DNA of 64,000 nt. Origin: Candidatus Choladousia intestinavium (GTDB lineage Bacteria > Bacillota > Clostridia > Lachnospirales > Lachnospiraceae). A program made the translations under genes and the position numbers. This document shows positions 1-8,343 of the stretch, piece by piece. Location of the stretch: assembly GCA_018712785.1 (NCBI GenBank), contig DVGK01000061.1, forward strand, positions 1-64,000. The letters run 5' to 3'. Numbering within the stretch: the stretch's first letter is position 1; each line of letters opens with the position of its first letter. Under the pieces are notes generated by a model, which was given only the letters and a program-made list of their open reading frames with translations, had not been told where the DNA came from and made no database searches.

Positions 1-26
1 TATTCACAGTACCTTATCTTTGTCAT
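1..26 (-). CDS. Start of an unidentified gene (partial, runs off the window)
   Basis: An ATG read on the minus strand at 26 is preceded by a purine-rich GAGGGGAG ribosome site and opens a frame (MTKIRYCE...) that leaves the window. It follows the ArsR-type regulator by about 20 bases, so it is probably co-transcribed with it and may be its target. Eight codons are not enough to name a product. Confidence 0.5.
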
Positions 27-47
27 ATTCTCCCCTCGCTTTATCCC

Positions 48-605
48 TTATTTTGGATCCGCCTGATTCTCCTCCCGCCTCTTTTCTTCTTTCGTCAGCG
101 AAAGCAGATATCCGGCAGTCTGTTCCATTTCATCCCTGTTGATGCAGTAATAGGTTCTTTTGCCCTGCTTTCTGCAGGAAACAATTCCCGCTTCACACAA
201 AAGCTTCATATGATGAGAAAGGGTGGACTGAGCAATCTCAAGAGATTCGAGGAGTTCAAGGCCGCACCGATCTTTTTCCCTGAGAAGCTCCAGAATCTGA
301 ATCCGGTTTTCATCTCCCAGCACTCTGAATATCTCAGCTCTGGGCCAGCCCTTCTTCTTGATTCTTCCTGGTCTTCCTCCTTTATTTTCATCCGGAATAC
401 CGTCCCTTTTTTCTGTTTTGCTTTCCGGCGCTGCCGGCGTTTCTTCCTGCTTTGCCTTCTCTTTTATTTCTTTTCTCTCCCGTTGTTCCCCGGAAGTCTC
501 TTTTTTATGCTTTTTCTGCTTTCTGGCCGCTTTTTTCTGTTTCTCTTCCTTTTCTTTTTCTTTTAATCCGGCGGCTTTCTTTTTTTCTTTTTTCTTGTCC
601 TTCAA
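48..605 (-). CDS. ArsR-family winged-helix regulator with long Lys/Glu-rich N-terminal tail
   Basis: A 185-residue protein. Residues about 88-165 form an ArsR/SmtB-type winged helix (LGDENRIQILELL, then the recognition helix STLSHHMKLL, then a beta wing GKRTYYCI), the fold of dimeric DNA-binding repressors. The start is a TTG at 605 with AGGAGG seven bases upstream. The canonical ELCVC metal site is absent; Cys114, 137, 144 and 154 are scattered, so metal sensing is uncertain. The first 85 residues are almost entirely Lys, Glu, Arg and Gln, unusual because ArsR proteins are normally 90-120 residues and begin near the HTH. The tail could bind nucleic acid or be an unstructured polyampholyte. 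It follows the L,D-transpeptidase gene by about 90 bases and precedes another minus-strand gene. Confidence 0.8.
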   Translation of the reverse strand: MKDKKKEKKKAAGLKEKEKEEKQKKAARKQKKHKKETSGEQRERKEIKEKAKQEETPAAPESKTEKRDGIPDENKGGRPGRIKKKGWPRAEIFRVLGDENRIQILELLREKDRCGLELLESLEIAQSTLSHHMKLLCEAGIVSCRKQGKRTYYCINRDEMEQTAGYLLSLTKEEKRREENQADPK

Positions 606-697
606 TGTGATTCCTCCTGTCTTTGCCGCTCTCCTTAGCAGCTACAGAACAAAGCTCCCCGGGCGTTTCCGGCGTTTTTCGGAAGAAGCTTTCCGGA

Positions 698-2233
698 TCA
701 GTCGTAAACAATCACAGGACTTCCTATAGAAATAGTCTCGTAAATCGTTTTTGCCTGTTCATAAGGAGTATTGACACAACCGTGGGACCCGTTCGTAAGG
801 TAAATCGTTCCGCCGAAATAATACCGGTTCTGCATATCGTGAATCCCTACGTCTCCATTGAAGGGCATCCAGTAATCCACCGGCGATTCATATCCTTCAC
901 CCTCCAGAATCGTGTCCCGCATCTTTGCGTCAATCGCCCAGACGCCTCCTGAGGGAGTCGCGTCTCCCTTATTGGGATTTCCTGTAACTACAGGAGTATC
1001 TACTACTAAGTATCCATTCTCGTAACACCACATCCGCTGCTGGGAAATACAGATCTCCACGTATGTGTAACCGATATCGTCCGTATTCCTGCTCATAGCG
1101 GTATACAGATAAACCGGTTCTCGGGTATCCGTCACTCCGTCTCTGACCCCCTGGATCAGCGCTTCTGCCGTAGCCTCCTGATCCATGCACCATCCGTAAT
1201 CCCCTCCTGACAGGGTAACCATGGTGCCCAGGGAAGTGTAAAATTCTCTCTCGCATCCAAACGTATCGTACTTTGCCGCAAGACTTTCCACATACTCCCG
1301 GATCTTTGTCTCGTCTACCGCGTAGGAGCCATCCTGGTTTTCTACAATCCACTGCTTGATGACCGACCCGTCCACCACTTCTTTCCGGTCGCCGAAGTCA
1401 TACGTAATGCAGGCCCGGGTCAGCTCGTTTAATGCCTTCACATCCTGATTCAGCTTCTCATCATCCCGGTACACTGTGGGATTTCTGTAGCATCCTTCCT
1501 CTTCCAGAGAAATTTTTTCTTTTCCCTGATCCAGCGCCTGGGTCACCGTCTGAATCGTTTTTTCCTGATCCAGCGCAGTCCCCATTACTTCCGGAACCAC
1601 CTCAAAACCCTGGAGCGTGTCGCCTAAATACGCGTTCTGAGGAGAGACTACCTGAGTGATATCAAAGCATTCCAGCTGAAGAAGAGCGGTCCTGGCGCTC
1701 TCTTTATTGTATGTAAAAGATACGGATTCCGTCCCTCTCCCTGGAAGAAGCATCATTACCGGCCACAGGTAAGCCCTCTGCTTCTCCAGCAGTCTGTCGA
1801 TGCTTCCGTCATCTTTAAATTCCAGCTGAATCTGACCGGCCGAGATCTGCTCTGTTTTTCCTTCCCTTTCCTCCAGCTCCAGGGCATAGGAATCCAGCTT
1901 CTTTGAAATTTCCTCCTTGGCCTGAGAAAGAGTCATCTGTCCGCAGTCAATTCCGTATATGACTGTGCTGCCGTAAAAATGAAACGAGAAGTAAACAGCC
2001 GCCGCCGCGTAGGCAAGGCCCAGCGCTCCCAGGAAAAAGAAGAGTACTCTGCGCGTCCTCCTTCGCTTCCACTGGGACAGCCGCTGCTCCAGGGTGACTG
2101 GGCCGCCGGCCGCCTTTCTGCCGGTCGGCTTCTGTGTTCTTTTCCTTTCCGGATTCCGTCTTTTCCCTGACTCCGTGTATCTTCCAGACTCAGGCCTAAG
2201 CCTGCCGATCTTTCTTCCTTCCTCTTCTTCCAT
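698..2233 (-). CDS. Membrane-anchored L,D-transpeptidase (YkuD domain)
   Basis: About 511 residues. A basic cytoplasmic N-terminus is followed by one membrane segment (near residues 62-85), a PG_binding_4-like middle region, and a C-terminal YkuD catalytic domain with the family signature (GIHD ... GSHGCVNTP), whose Cys is the nucleophile. Enzymes of this type make 3-3 peptidoglycan cross-links outside the membrane. I chose the ATG at 2233 over a TTG 15 bases upstream because a GGGGG/AGGA stretch precedes it. The gene overlaps the end of the HAD phosphatase gene, so the two are probably translated from one message. A paralogue with the same architecture lies at 25121-26800. Confidence 0.88.
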   Translation of the reverse strand: MEEEEGRKIGRLRPESGRYTESGKRRNPERKRTQKPTGRKAAGGPVTLEQRLSQWKRRRTRRVLFFFLGALGLAYAAAAVYFSFHFYGSTVIYGIDCGQMTLSQAKEEISKKLDSYALELEEREGKTEQISAGQIQLEFKDDGSIDRLLEKQRAYLWPVMMLLPGRGTESVSFTYNKESARTALLQLECFDITQVVSPQNAYLGDTLQGFEVVPEVMGTALDQEKTIQTVTQALDQGKEKISLEEEGCYRNPTVYRDDEKLNQDVKALNELTRACITYDFGDRKEVVDGSVIKQWIVENQDGSYAVDETKIREYVESLAAKYDTFGCEREFYTSLGTMVTLSGGDYGWCMDQEATAEALIQGVRDGVTDTREPVYLYTAMSRNTDDIGYTYVEICISQQRMWCYENGYLVVDTPVVTGNPNKGDATPSGGVWAIDAKMRDTILEGEGYESPVDYWMPFNGDVGIHDMQNRYYFGGTIYLTNGSHGCVNTPYEQAKTIYETISIGSPVIVYD

Positions 2234-2921
2234 ATCCTGCCCCCACAATTTCCACTAACTCCCCAAGATCCGCAATTTCAAAATCTGCCTTGGGCTCACT
2301 CTCCGCCGGCAGACCGTTTCTTAAAAACCAGCAGGTATCAATTCCCGCCTGCTCCCCGCCCCGTATATCCGAGCTTAAAGAATCCCCCACGATGATCGCC
2401 TCTTCCCTTTCAAATCCCGGAATTTTTTCAAAGACTCTCTGAAAATACTCTGGCTGGGGCTTCTGAAAGCCGATTTCCTCAGAAATAAAGAAATCCCTGA
2501 AATACGGCTCAAGTCCGCTCTCCTTCATCCTTCGTCTCTGCGTAAAACCGACGCCGTTTGTCACAAGATATAAGCTGCAGACCTCTGACAGCTTCCTGCA
2601 CACATCCAACGCTCCGGGAATCGTATAGCTCCCTTCACTGAGGGCATTCTGATACGCTTCCTCAAAGCCGTCGAATGACCCTTCCAGCTTCATGGCCCGA
2701 AAGGTTTTCCTGAACCGCCGCTTTAGGATCTCCTGCTTGGAGATCTCCCCTCTCTCAAAGGCGTCCCACAGGCTGTGGTTGATTTGATCGTACGTCTGAA
2801 ACAGCAGCGCGTCCGGCTCTATACCGTATCTGCGGAAGGTTCCGGTAAAGGCCTCCTGTTCTGACTTTTTAAAATCCAAAAGGGTTTCGTCCGCATCCAT
2901 CAGCACAAATTTGTATCGCAT
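2196..2921 (-). CDS. YjjG-like HAD-superfamily nucleotidase/phosphatase
   Basis: A 241-residue HAD subclass I hydrolase. Motif I is DADET near residue 9, motif II is the VTNG stretch, and motif III/IV is the late IVGDSLSSDIRGG. The wording and length resemble the YjjG group of pyrimidine 5'-nucleotidases, which clear non-canonical nucleotides, but HAD substrates cannot be assigned from motifs alone. GGAGGAG precedes the ATG by about six bases. Its last 38 bases overlap the L,D-transpeptidase gene. A good sigma-A-like promoter lies upstream at 2988-3016. Confidence 0.85.
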   Translation of the reverse strand: MRYKFVLMDADETLLDFKKSEQEAFTGTFRRYGIEPDALLFQTYDQINHSLWDAFERGEISKQEILKRRFRKTFRAMKLEGSFDGFEEAYQNALSEGSYTIPGALDVCRKLSEVCSLYLVTNGVGFTQRRRMKESGLEPYFRDFFISEEIGFQKPQPEYFQRVFEKIPGFEREEAIIVGDSLSSDIRGGEQAGIDTCWFLRNGLPAESEPKADFEIADLGELVEIVGAGYGRRGRKKDRQA

Positions 2922-2987
2922 ACCGCTCCTCCTGAAGCTTTTCCCGAAAAACAGGGCATATATTTTCCTTAATTACAGGTAAAATTA

Positions 2988-3016
2988 ATTATATACGATT
3001 TTTCTGACAATAGCAA
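2988..3016 (-). promoter_or_regulatory. Sigma-A-type promoter for the HAD/L,D-transpeptidase genes
   Basis: Read on the minus strand: TTGCTA (3011-3016), 17-base spacer, perfect TATAAT (2988-2993). Transcription would start near 2981, leaving a 60-base leader. Confidence 0.6.
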
Positions 3017-3155
3017 GAAAGAGTCCTTCATAGAAATCATAACCACAGAATAAACACAATTTCTTCCCTGATTGTACACAGATTTCTCCTACACTATTTC
3101 TGTTAACCCGCCCATTTGGGCAGAATCGAATAAAAAAGCAAGGAGTGTGACGGCT

Positions 3156-4160
3156 TTGATTGAGGTAAATCACCTGGTAAAACGCTACGGAAACACATTG
3201 GCAGTGGACGATCTGTCCTTTACCGTGGAAGAGGGACAGATTTACGGCTTTCTGGGGCCAAACGGCGCCGGAAAAAGCACCACCATGAATATTATGACCG
3301 GATATATCGCCCCTACCTCCGGGGAGGTTTCCATCGACGGCCACAATATCCTGGAGGAACCGGAGGAAGCGCGGAAATGCATCGGCTATCTTCCCGAAAT
3401 TCCGCCTCTCTATACAGATATGACGGTGGAAGAATATCTGGCCTTTGCCGCGGAGCTGAAAAAAATTCCAAAGGGCAAAATCCGCGGCATGATGGACGAA
3501 ATCATGAATATTACCGGACTTCTGGAAATGCGTTCCAGGCTGATTCGGAACCTTTCGAAGGGATACCGGCAGCGTACCGGCCTGGCACAGGCCATTCTTG
3601 GATATCCGAAAATCATCATTCTGGATGAGCCCATGGTAGGACTGGATCCCAAGCAGATCATCGAAATCCGGGATCTGATCCGGGAGCTGGGGAAAAACCA
3701 TACCGTAATTCTCAGCTCCCATATCCTCTCGGAGGTCAGCGCAGTCTGTGATCAGATTATGATTATCTCCCACGGGAAGCTGGCCGCCAATGACACGCCG
3801 GAAAATCTTGAAAAACTGATGGAGGGCTCCAATACGCTGAATCTTACAGTTAAGGGCGATGCTTTGTCTCTGCAGCGGATTTTAAAGCAGACGGAGGGAA
3901 TTCTCTCCTGCTCTGTAACTTCCTCAGAAGAAAAAGAGGCCCTGGACGTCGTTATAAAGACAGAAACCGGCCTGGATCTGCGGGAACAGCTGTTTTATCT
4001 TCTCGCAGATCTGAAAATGCCTATTCTGAGCCTGCAGCAGTCCAGAGTCTCTCTGGAAACAGTATTTCTTGAATTGACAGGAGAGGAACCCTCTGAAAGC
4101 CCGGAAAAGCCCGCCGCCGAGCCGGCTTCTGATTCTGACGAAAGGAGTGAAGATCAGTGA
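3156..4160 (+). CDS. ABC transporter ATP-binding protein (GldA-like)
   Basis: About 334 residues. A complete ABC ATPase: Walker A GPNGAGKST, a signature-like LSKGYRQRTGLAQ, Walker B IIILDEP and the switch His in LSSHIL. The roughly 100 C-terminal residues are the accessory domain typical of ABC-2 exporters of the GldA group. The start is taken as the TTG at 3156, since AAGGAG lies ten bases before it; an in-frame GTG at 3147 would sit too close to that site. The gene overlaps the permease by four bases. It powers the transporter encoded by the following genes; the substrate is unknown. Confidence 0.88.
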   Translation: MIEVNHLVKRYGNTLAVDDLSFTVEEGQIYGFLGPNGAGKSTTMNIMTGYIAPTSGEVSIDGHNILEEPEEARKCIGYLPEIPPLYTDMTVEEYLAFAAELKKIPKGKIRGMMDEIMNITGLLEMRSRLIRNLSKGYRQRTGLAQAILGYPKIIILDEPMVGLDPKQIIEIRDLIRELGKNHTVILSSHILSEVSAVCDQIMIISHGKLAANDTPENLEKLMEGSNTLNLTVKGDALSLQRILKQTEGILSCSVTSSEEKEALDVVIKTETGLDLREQLFYLLADLKMPILSLQQSRVSLETVFLELTGEEPSESPEKPAAEPASDSDERSEDQ

Positions 4161-5020
4161 CCGCAATCTATAAAAGGGAAGTAAAAAGCTTCCTGACCTC
4201 CATGATCGGCTACGTATTTATCGCCTTTTTGCTGGCGGTTGCCGGCATTTACTTTTCAGCCTATCATCTCCAGGGCCTTTACACCCAATTTTCCTATACA
4301 CTCCAGGGGATGCTTTTTGTCTTTCTGATCGCCGTTCCTATCCTTTCCATGAGAGTCCTGGCGGAGGAGAGAAAAACCCGTACTGACCAGCTTCTTCTTA
4401 CTTCTCCCGTGTCGGTTTCCGGAATCGTCCTGGGAAAATATCTGGCGCTGGTAACAATTTTTCTGATTCCCGTTTTGATTCTCATGCTGTATCCTTTAAT
4501 TTTAACGCAGTTCGGCACCGTATCTCTGAGAACGGCCTACACAGCCCTGTTTGGATTCTTTCTCCTGGGCTGCAGCTTTCTCTCCATCGGCCTGTTTCTG
4601 TCTTCTGTCACAGAGAGTCAGGTAATCGCCGCAGTACTGACCTTCGCCGTGCTACTGGCCTGCTATTTAAGCCAGGGAATCGCCTCCTTCTTTCCGGAGA
4701 CTGCCGCCGCCTCCTTTTTGGCCTTTCTGCTTTTTGGAGCAGTTCTGGCGCTGGCGCTCTATTATATGACCCGGCACACCCTTCTTTCAGTCATTACCTT
4801 CGCCGCCGTAGATGGCGTTTTTATAGTTCTGTACGTACTGAACAGTTCTCTTTACGAAGGATTGATCCAGAAGCTCTTTGATATTCTGGATATTACCGCG
4901 CTCTTTTACGAATTTTCCAACGGAATCCTGGATCTCACCGGCTTCGTTTACTATCTGTCAATCATTTTTATTTTCCTGTTTCTGACGGTTCAGTCCATTC
5001 AGAAACGGCGCTGGAGTTAG
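4157..5020 (+). CDS. ABC-2 type permease (GldF-like)
   Basis: A 287-residue integral membrane protein with about six hydrophobic segments and the ABC-2 permease loop between the first two helices (SMRVLAEERKTRTDQLLLTSP). It starts with GTG at 4157, overlapping the TGA of the ATPase gene, with AAAGGAG upstream at 4141. This is the membrane half of the exporter. In Bacteroidetes the related GldF works with GldA and GldG, but gliding is not expected here, so only membership of the family is claimed. Confidence 0.87.
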   Translation: MTAIYKREVKSFLTSMIGYVFIAFLLAVAGIYFSAYHLQGLYTQFSYTLQGMLFVFLIAVPILSMRVLAEERKTRTDQLLLTSPVSVSGIVLGKYLALVTIFLIPVLILMLYPLILTQFGTVSLRTAYTALFGFFLLGCSFLSIGLFLSSVTESQVIAAVLTFAVLLACYLSQGIASFFPETAAASFLAFLLFGAVLALALYYMTRHTLLSVITFAAVDGVFIVLYVLNSSLYEGLIQKLFDILDITALFYEFSNGILDLTGFVYYLSIIFIFLFLTVQSIQKRRWS

Positions 5021-5031
5021 GAGGTGCTTCC

Positions 5032-6714
5032 ATGAAATTGAAATTTATAAAATTTCCCAAAAAATCCCAGAAGCCTCTGGACCGGAAACGTCTTCTTCGA
5101 AACGGCTCTTACAGCGCTGTCCTTGCCGCTTTTGTTGTAGCCGGAGCTGTTGTGCTGAATCTGATCGCCGCTGAGATTCCCTCTCAGTACACCAGCCTGG
5201 ACGTCAGCGATGATAAGCTTTATACGCTCACTGAGCAGACAAAGGAACTGGCCGCTTCTCTGACTGAGGATGTTACACTCTATTATATTGTACAGGACAG
5301 CAATCGTGACGATACAGTCTCCCGTCTCCTGGAAAGGTATGACGACCTGTCCTCCCATATTACAGTCGAAGAGCGGGATCCGGTTCTCTATCCAAACTTT
5401 GTCTCTCAGTATACCTCCGACAGCCTGACAGAGAACAGTGTTATTGTTGTATGCGGTGATCAGAGCCGGATCGTAAATTACGAGGATATGTACGAACAGG
5501 AATTTAATTATACTTACTATACGTACGAAACCACTGGCTTTGACGCAGAGGGACAGATCACCAGCGCCATATCCGGCGTCAGCTCAGGGGATCTTCCTAC
5601 TCTCTACGTTCTCACCGGCCATAATGAACTGCAGCTGGATGACACCATGACACGTTCCATTGAAAAAGAAAATATTGCAATTGAAAGTCTGAATCTGATC
5701 ACGGAGGACGCGGTTCCCGAGGACGCCGGATGTCTTTTGATCTACTCGCCCGCTCAGGATCTCTCAGACGCGGAGACTACAAAAATCCTGAACTATCTCA
5801 GGACCGGCGGCAAAGCCGTAATCCTTACGGATTACACCGCCCAGGAAATGCCGAACCTGGCCTCTGTATTGGAATACTACGGCGTCACCCTGGAAGAAGG
5901 AATCGTTCTGGAGGGAGACAGTCAGCACTATGTGCAGCTTCCCTACTATCTGATTCCGGATATCAACAGTACTGATTTTACCTCCGATCTTACAGGAGGA
6001 AGCACCTACGTGCTTATGGCCGCTGCCCAGAGCATCCAGACAGCGGAAGAGCCGCGGGACGGAGTGAGTATCTCCAGTATCCTCACCACCTCCGACGCTT
6101 CCTATTCCAAGGCAGATCCTCAGAATATGAGTACGTATGAAAAGGAAGAGGGTGACACGGAGGGGCCCTTTGATATCGGCGTAGCAATTACGGAAACCGT
6201 AGAACTCACAGATGAGCTTCTGGATGAGGTAAGCGGCAATGTAGAAGAAGCCACTCTTTCCGATGATCTTCCAGTGCTGGAAGAGGAGGAAAGCAGCGGA
6301 GATTCTGAAGAAACCTCCGAAGCATCTGAAGAAGAGGAATCCGAAGAGACTGCAGATGCTTCCGGGGAAGAGGACACTTCGGAAGACAGTGCGGAATCAG
6401 AAGGCGAGACAGAAAACGCGGTAGACCCGGAAACAGCTGAAACGCGAATCGTACTGTTCAGTTCTTCTACCATTCTGGACTCTTCCGCGGATCAGATGGT
6501 TTCCGGTGGAAATTCCACCCTGTTCCTGAACGCGCTGAGCTGGCTGTGCGGAAACGAAACCTCCGTCTCTATTCCGGTAAAAAGTATCTCTACCAGCTAT
6601 CTGACCATCACGGCCGCCAGCAGCAGCTTCTGGAGCATCTTTGTAATCGGTATTCTCCCCGGAGGGTTCCTGGTTACCGGCCTTGCAGTCTGGCTGCACA
6701 GGAGAAAGAAATGA
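5032..6714 (+). CDS. GldG-like ABC auxiliary protein
   Basis: A 560-residue protein with an N-terminal membrane anchor (near residues 27-47), a large external domain and a second hydrophobic helix near the C-terminus. The start of the outer domain (YTSLDVSDDKLYTLTEQTKELAASL) is the typical opening of the GldG/ABC_transp_aux family, whose C-terminal half resembles a DUF4350-like fold. An AGGAGG site precedes the ATG. Residues about 414-466 are a Glu/Ser-rich acidic linker that interrupts the domain just before the final strands. It lies 11 bases after the permease gene and before the DUF4340 gene, forming one operon. Confidence 0.82.
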   Translation: MKLKFIKFPKKSQKPLDRKRLLRNGSYSAVLAAFVVAGAVVLNLIAAEIPSQYTSLDVSDDKLYTLTEQTKELAASLTEDVTLYYIVQDSNRDDTVSRLLERYDDLSSHITVEERDPVLYPNFVSQYTSDSLTENSVIVVCGDQSRIVNYEDMYEQEFNYTYYTYETTGFDAEGQITSAISGVSSGDLPTLYVLTGHNELQLDDTMTRSIEKENIAIESLNLITEDAVPEDAGCLLIYSPAQDLSDAETTKILNYLRTGGKAVILTDYTAQEMPNLASVLEYYGVTLEEGIVLEGDSQHYVQLPYYLIPDINSTDFTSDLTGGSTYVLMAAAQSIQTAEEPRDGVSISSILTTSDASYSKADPQNMSTYEKEEGDTEGPFDIGVAITETVELTDELLDEVSGNVEEATLSDDLPVLEEEESSGDSEETSEASEEEESEETADASGEEDTSEDSAESEGETENAVDPETAETRIVLFSSSTILDSSADQMVSGGNSTLFLNALSWLCGNETSVSIPVKSISTSYLTITAASSSFWSIFVIGILPGGFLVTGLAVWLHRRKK

Positions 6715-6733
6715 GAAAGGAGGCGAGAAGATT

Positions 6734-7864
6734 ATGAAGAAAAAAAGCAGGACCCTGATTCTGGGAGCCTCCTCCCTGGTGATTCTCTCCGGAGCTTATC
6801 TGCTGCTTCGCATATATAACCAAAACGCGCAGGAGGCTGAGCTGGCAGAATCAGCCCAGGAAGAAATTCTTTCATTAGACGAGGATACTCTGGCATCTGT
6901 ATCCTTTGAAATAGATGGTTCTGAGGTAACTTTTTTATATGAGGATGAAGAGTGGAGCCTGGAAAACGACCCGGAATTTCCGGTAGACAGCACGTATCTA
7001 ATGACCACCCTCTCCTATCTGGAGCCTCTGGAAGCAGTCCGGACTCTGGAAGAGGTTACAGATACCGGCGAATACGGAATCGACGAGCCCCAGAATACCA
7101 TCACCCTGACAGATAGCGAGGGGACCGAGACCATTCTCACCATCGGCTCTACCAATATCAGTACCGGAGATGACTATCTGATGCTGAATGACGATTCTTC
7201 CACCATCTATACCATCAACACAAGTCTTCGGGATTCCCTGCATGATGACCTGTATGATTATGCAGAAGGTGAAGAGCTCCCCTATATTCTGTCCTCAGAG
7301 ATCTCAGGCCTTTCTGTAGAAAAAGCGGACGGAAGCTATGAGCTTCTCCTGGAAGACGCTGTCTGGATGGTTCAAGGTGACGGCACGGACGCTGCCTCTG
7401 CTGACCAGGACGCTGTGGACACGGTAATTTCCTCCATTGCCGGCGCCTCCTATGCGGACTACCTGGAATACAACTGTACCTCGCCGGAAGATTACGGCCT
7501 GGATGACCCCGCCGCAGTTCTTACCATCCTCTACGAAGAGGATAGCGAAACCCAGTCAGAATCAGAGGATGCGTCAGAGGAAGCATCCACGGAATCCGAT
7601 TCCAGCGCCTCCGAAAGCGAGGAAGAAACCGAAGCTATAACAGAAGAAGAAGCCGCAGCCGCACAGCTGACTCTGCTAATCGGAAGCACAGGCGAGAATG
7701 GAGATTACTACGTACAGCAGGATGGCTCCACAGAAGTACACACCATTTCTTATGATACGCTCAGCCCTCTTCTTGAGAAAACCGGGGAGGATTTTGAAGA
7801 AACATCCGAGTCGGAGACAGAAACAGTATCAGAGGAAGAAACGGAAGCTGCAGAGGAAACATAA
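6734..7864 (+). CDS. DUF4340-domain exported protein of the ABC operon
   Basis: About 376 residues. One N-terminal signal-anchor (ILGASSLVILSGAYLLL) is followed by two DUF4340 units, a domain usually found next to GldG-type auxiliary proteins. I start at the ATG at 6734 because AAAGGAGG sits ten bases before it; this start lies just past the end of the GldG-like gene. Two acidic Ser/Glu/Thr-rich stretches, one internal (about 7535-7660) and one C-terminal (about 7774-7861), share their composition with the GldG-like protein and the foldase at 17800. The role is inferred as a partner of the transporter on the outer face of the membrane. Confidence 0.8.
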   Translation: MKKKSRTLILGASSLVILSGAYLLLRIYNQNAQEAELAESAQEEILSLDEDTLASVSFEIDGSEVTFLYEDEEWSLENDPEFPVDSTYLMTTLSYLEPLEAVRTLEEVTDTGEYGIDEPQNTITLTDSEGTETILTIGSTNISTGDDYLMLNDDSSTIYTINTSLRDSLHDDLYDYAEGEELPYILSSEISGLSVEKADGSYELLLEDAVWMVQGDGTDAASADQDAVDTVISSIAGASYADYLEYNCTSPEDYGLDDPAAVLTILYEEDSETQSESEDASEEASTESDSSASESEEETEAITEEEAAAAQLTLLIGSTGENGDYYVQQDGSTEVHTISYDTLSPLLEKTGEDFEETSESETETVSEEETEAAEET

Positions 7865-7922
7865 ACTGGCTCTGAGCCATAAACTGAACCAGAGTGTATA
7901 TTTTTTGCCCTTCCCATGGATC

Positions 7923-7967
7923 AGCCCGCCCTGCATACGCTTCCGGCGTAATGCGAAAGGGCGGGCT
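7923..7967 (+). terminator. Terminator of the ABC operon
   Basis: A ten-base stem (AGCCCGCCCT at 7923-7932 with its complement at 7958-7967), extended by an inner GCAT/ATGC pair and followed by TTTCC. It closes the plus-strand operon. Confidence 0.65.
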
Positions 7968-8033
7968 TTCCACACTTTTGCAACGGGACAAATGACACAG
8001 CGGATAGGCGAATCGTGTCATTTTCTCAGCCAT

Positions 8034-8129
8034 TTATTTAATTTGAAATAACGATAGCCGAAGGTACTGCTCCCCTTTCTCCCAATCTGCTATTGTAAAA
8101 ATACGTACCTCTGTTTTCTTTTCTTTCAT
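8034..8129 (-). pseudogene. Remnant of a DUF2812-type gene (first 31 codons only)
   Basis: On the minus strand an ATG at 8129, preceded by an excellent GGAGGTG site, opens a 31-codon frame (MKEKKTEVRIFTIADWEKGE...) that matches the typical opening of DUF2812 membrane proteins, then shifts to unrelated residues and stops at 8034. DUF2812 genes normally follow PadR genes and run 150-400 codons. Truncation by an internal deletion is the simplest reading. Confidence 0.5.
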
Positions 8130-8130
8130 T

Positions 8131-8343
8131 TCAGCGCACCTCCGTCATGTTCCGAAATAAGCGCTCAATCCGCTTCATCTCCAGTGCCGGAACATCTCTG
8201 CCCAAGTCCGTAATGCAGTAAATTTTCCGCTTTTCTTCTTCCCTGAGAAAACGGATGAGTCCATCTTTTTCCATCTTGGACAGACTTCCGTACATGGTTC
8301 CGGGGCTGATTCGGATTTCACCGTTGGTCAGTTCTCCCCCCAT
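8131..8343 (-). pseudogene. Truncated PadR-family regulator
   Basis: A 70-residue frame holding the second half of a PadR winged helix (ISPGTMYGSLSKMEKDGLI, then the wing and ITDLGRD). The N-terminal helices of the HTH are missing; the frame meets a stop seven codons upstream of the ATG. The first codons overlap the end of the kinase gene (8318-8343). It precedes the DUF2812 remnant, the usual partner of PadR, so both look like debris of one regulator-membrane protein cassette. It could still be expressed, but it lacks part of the DNA-binding domain. Confidence 0.6.
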
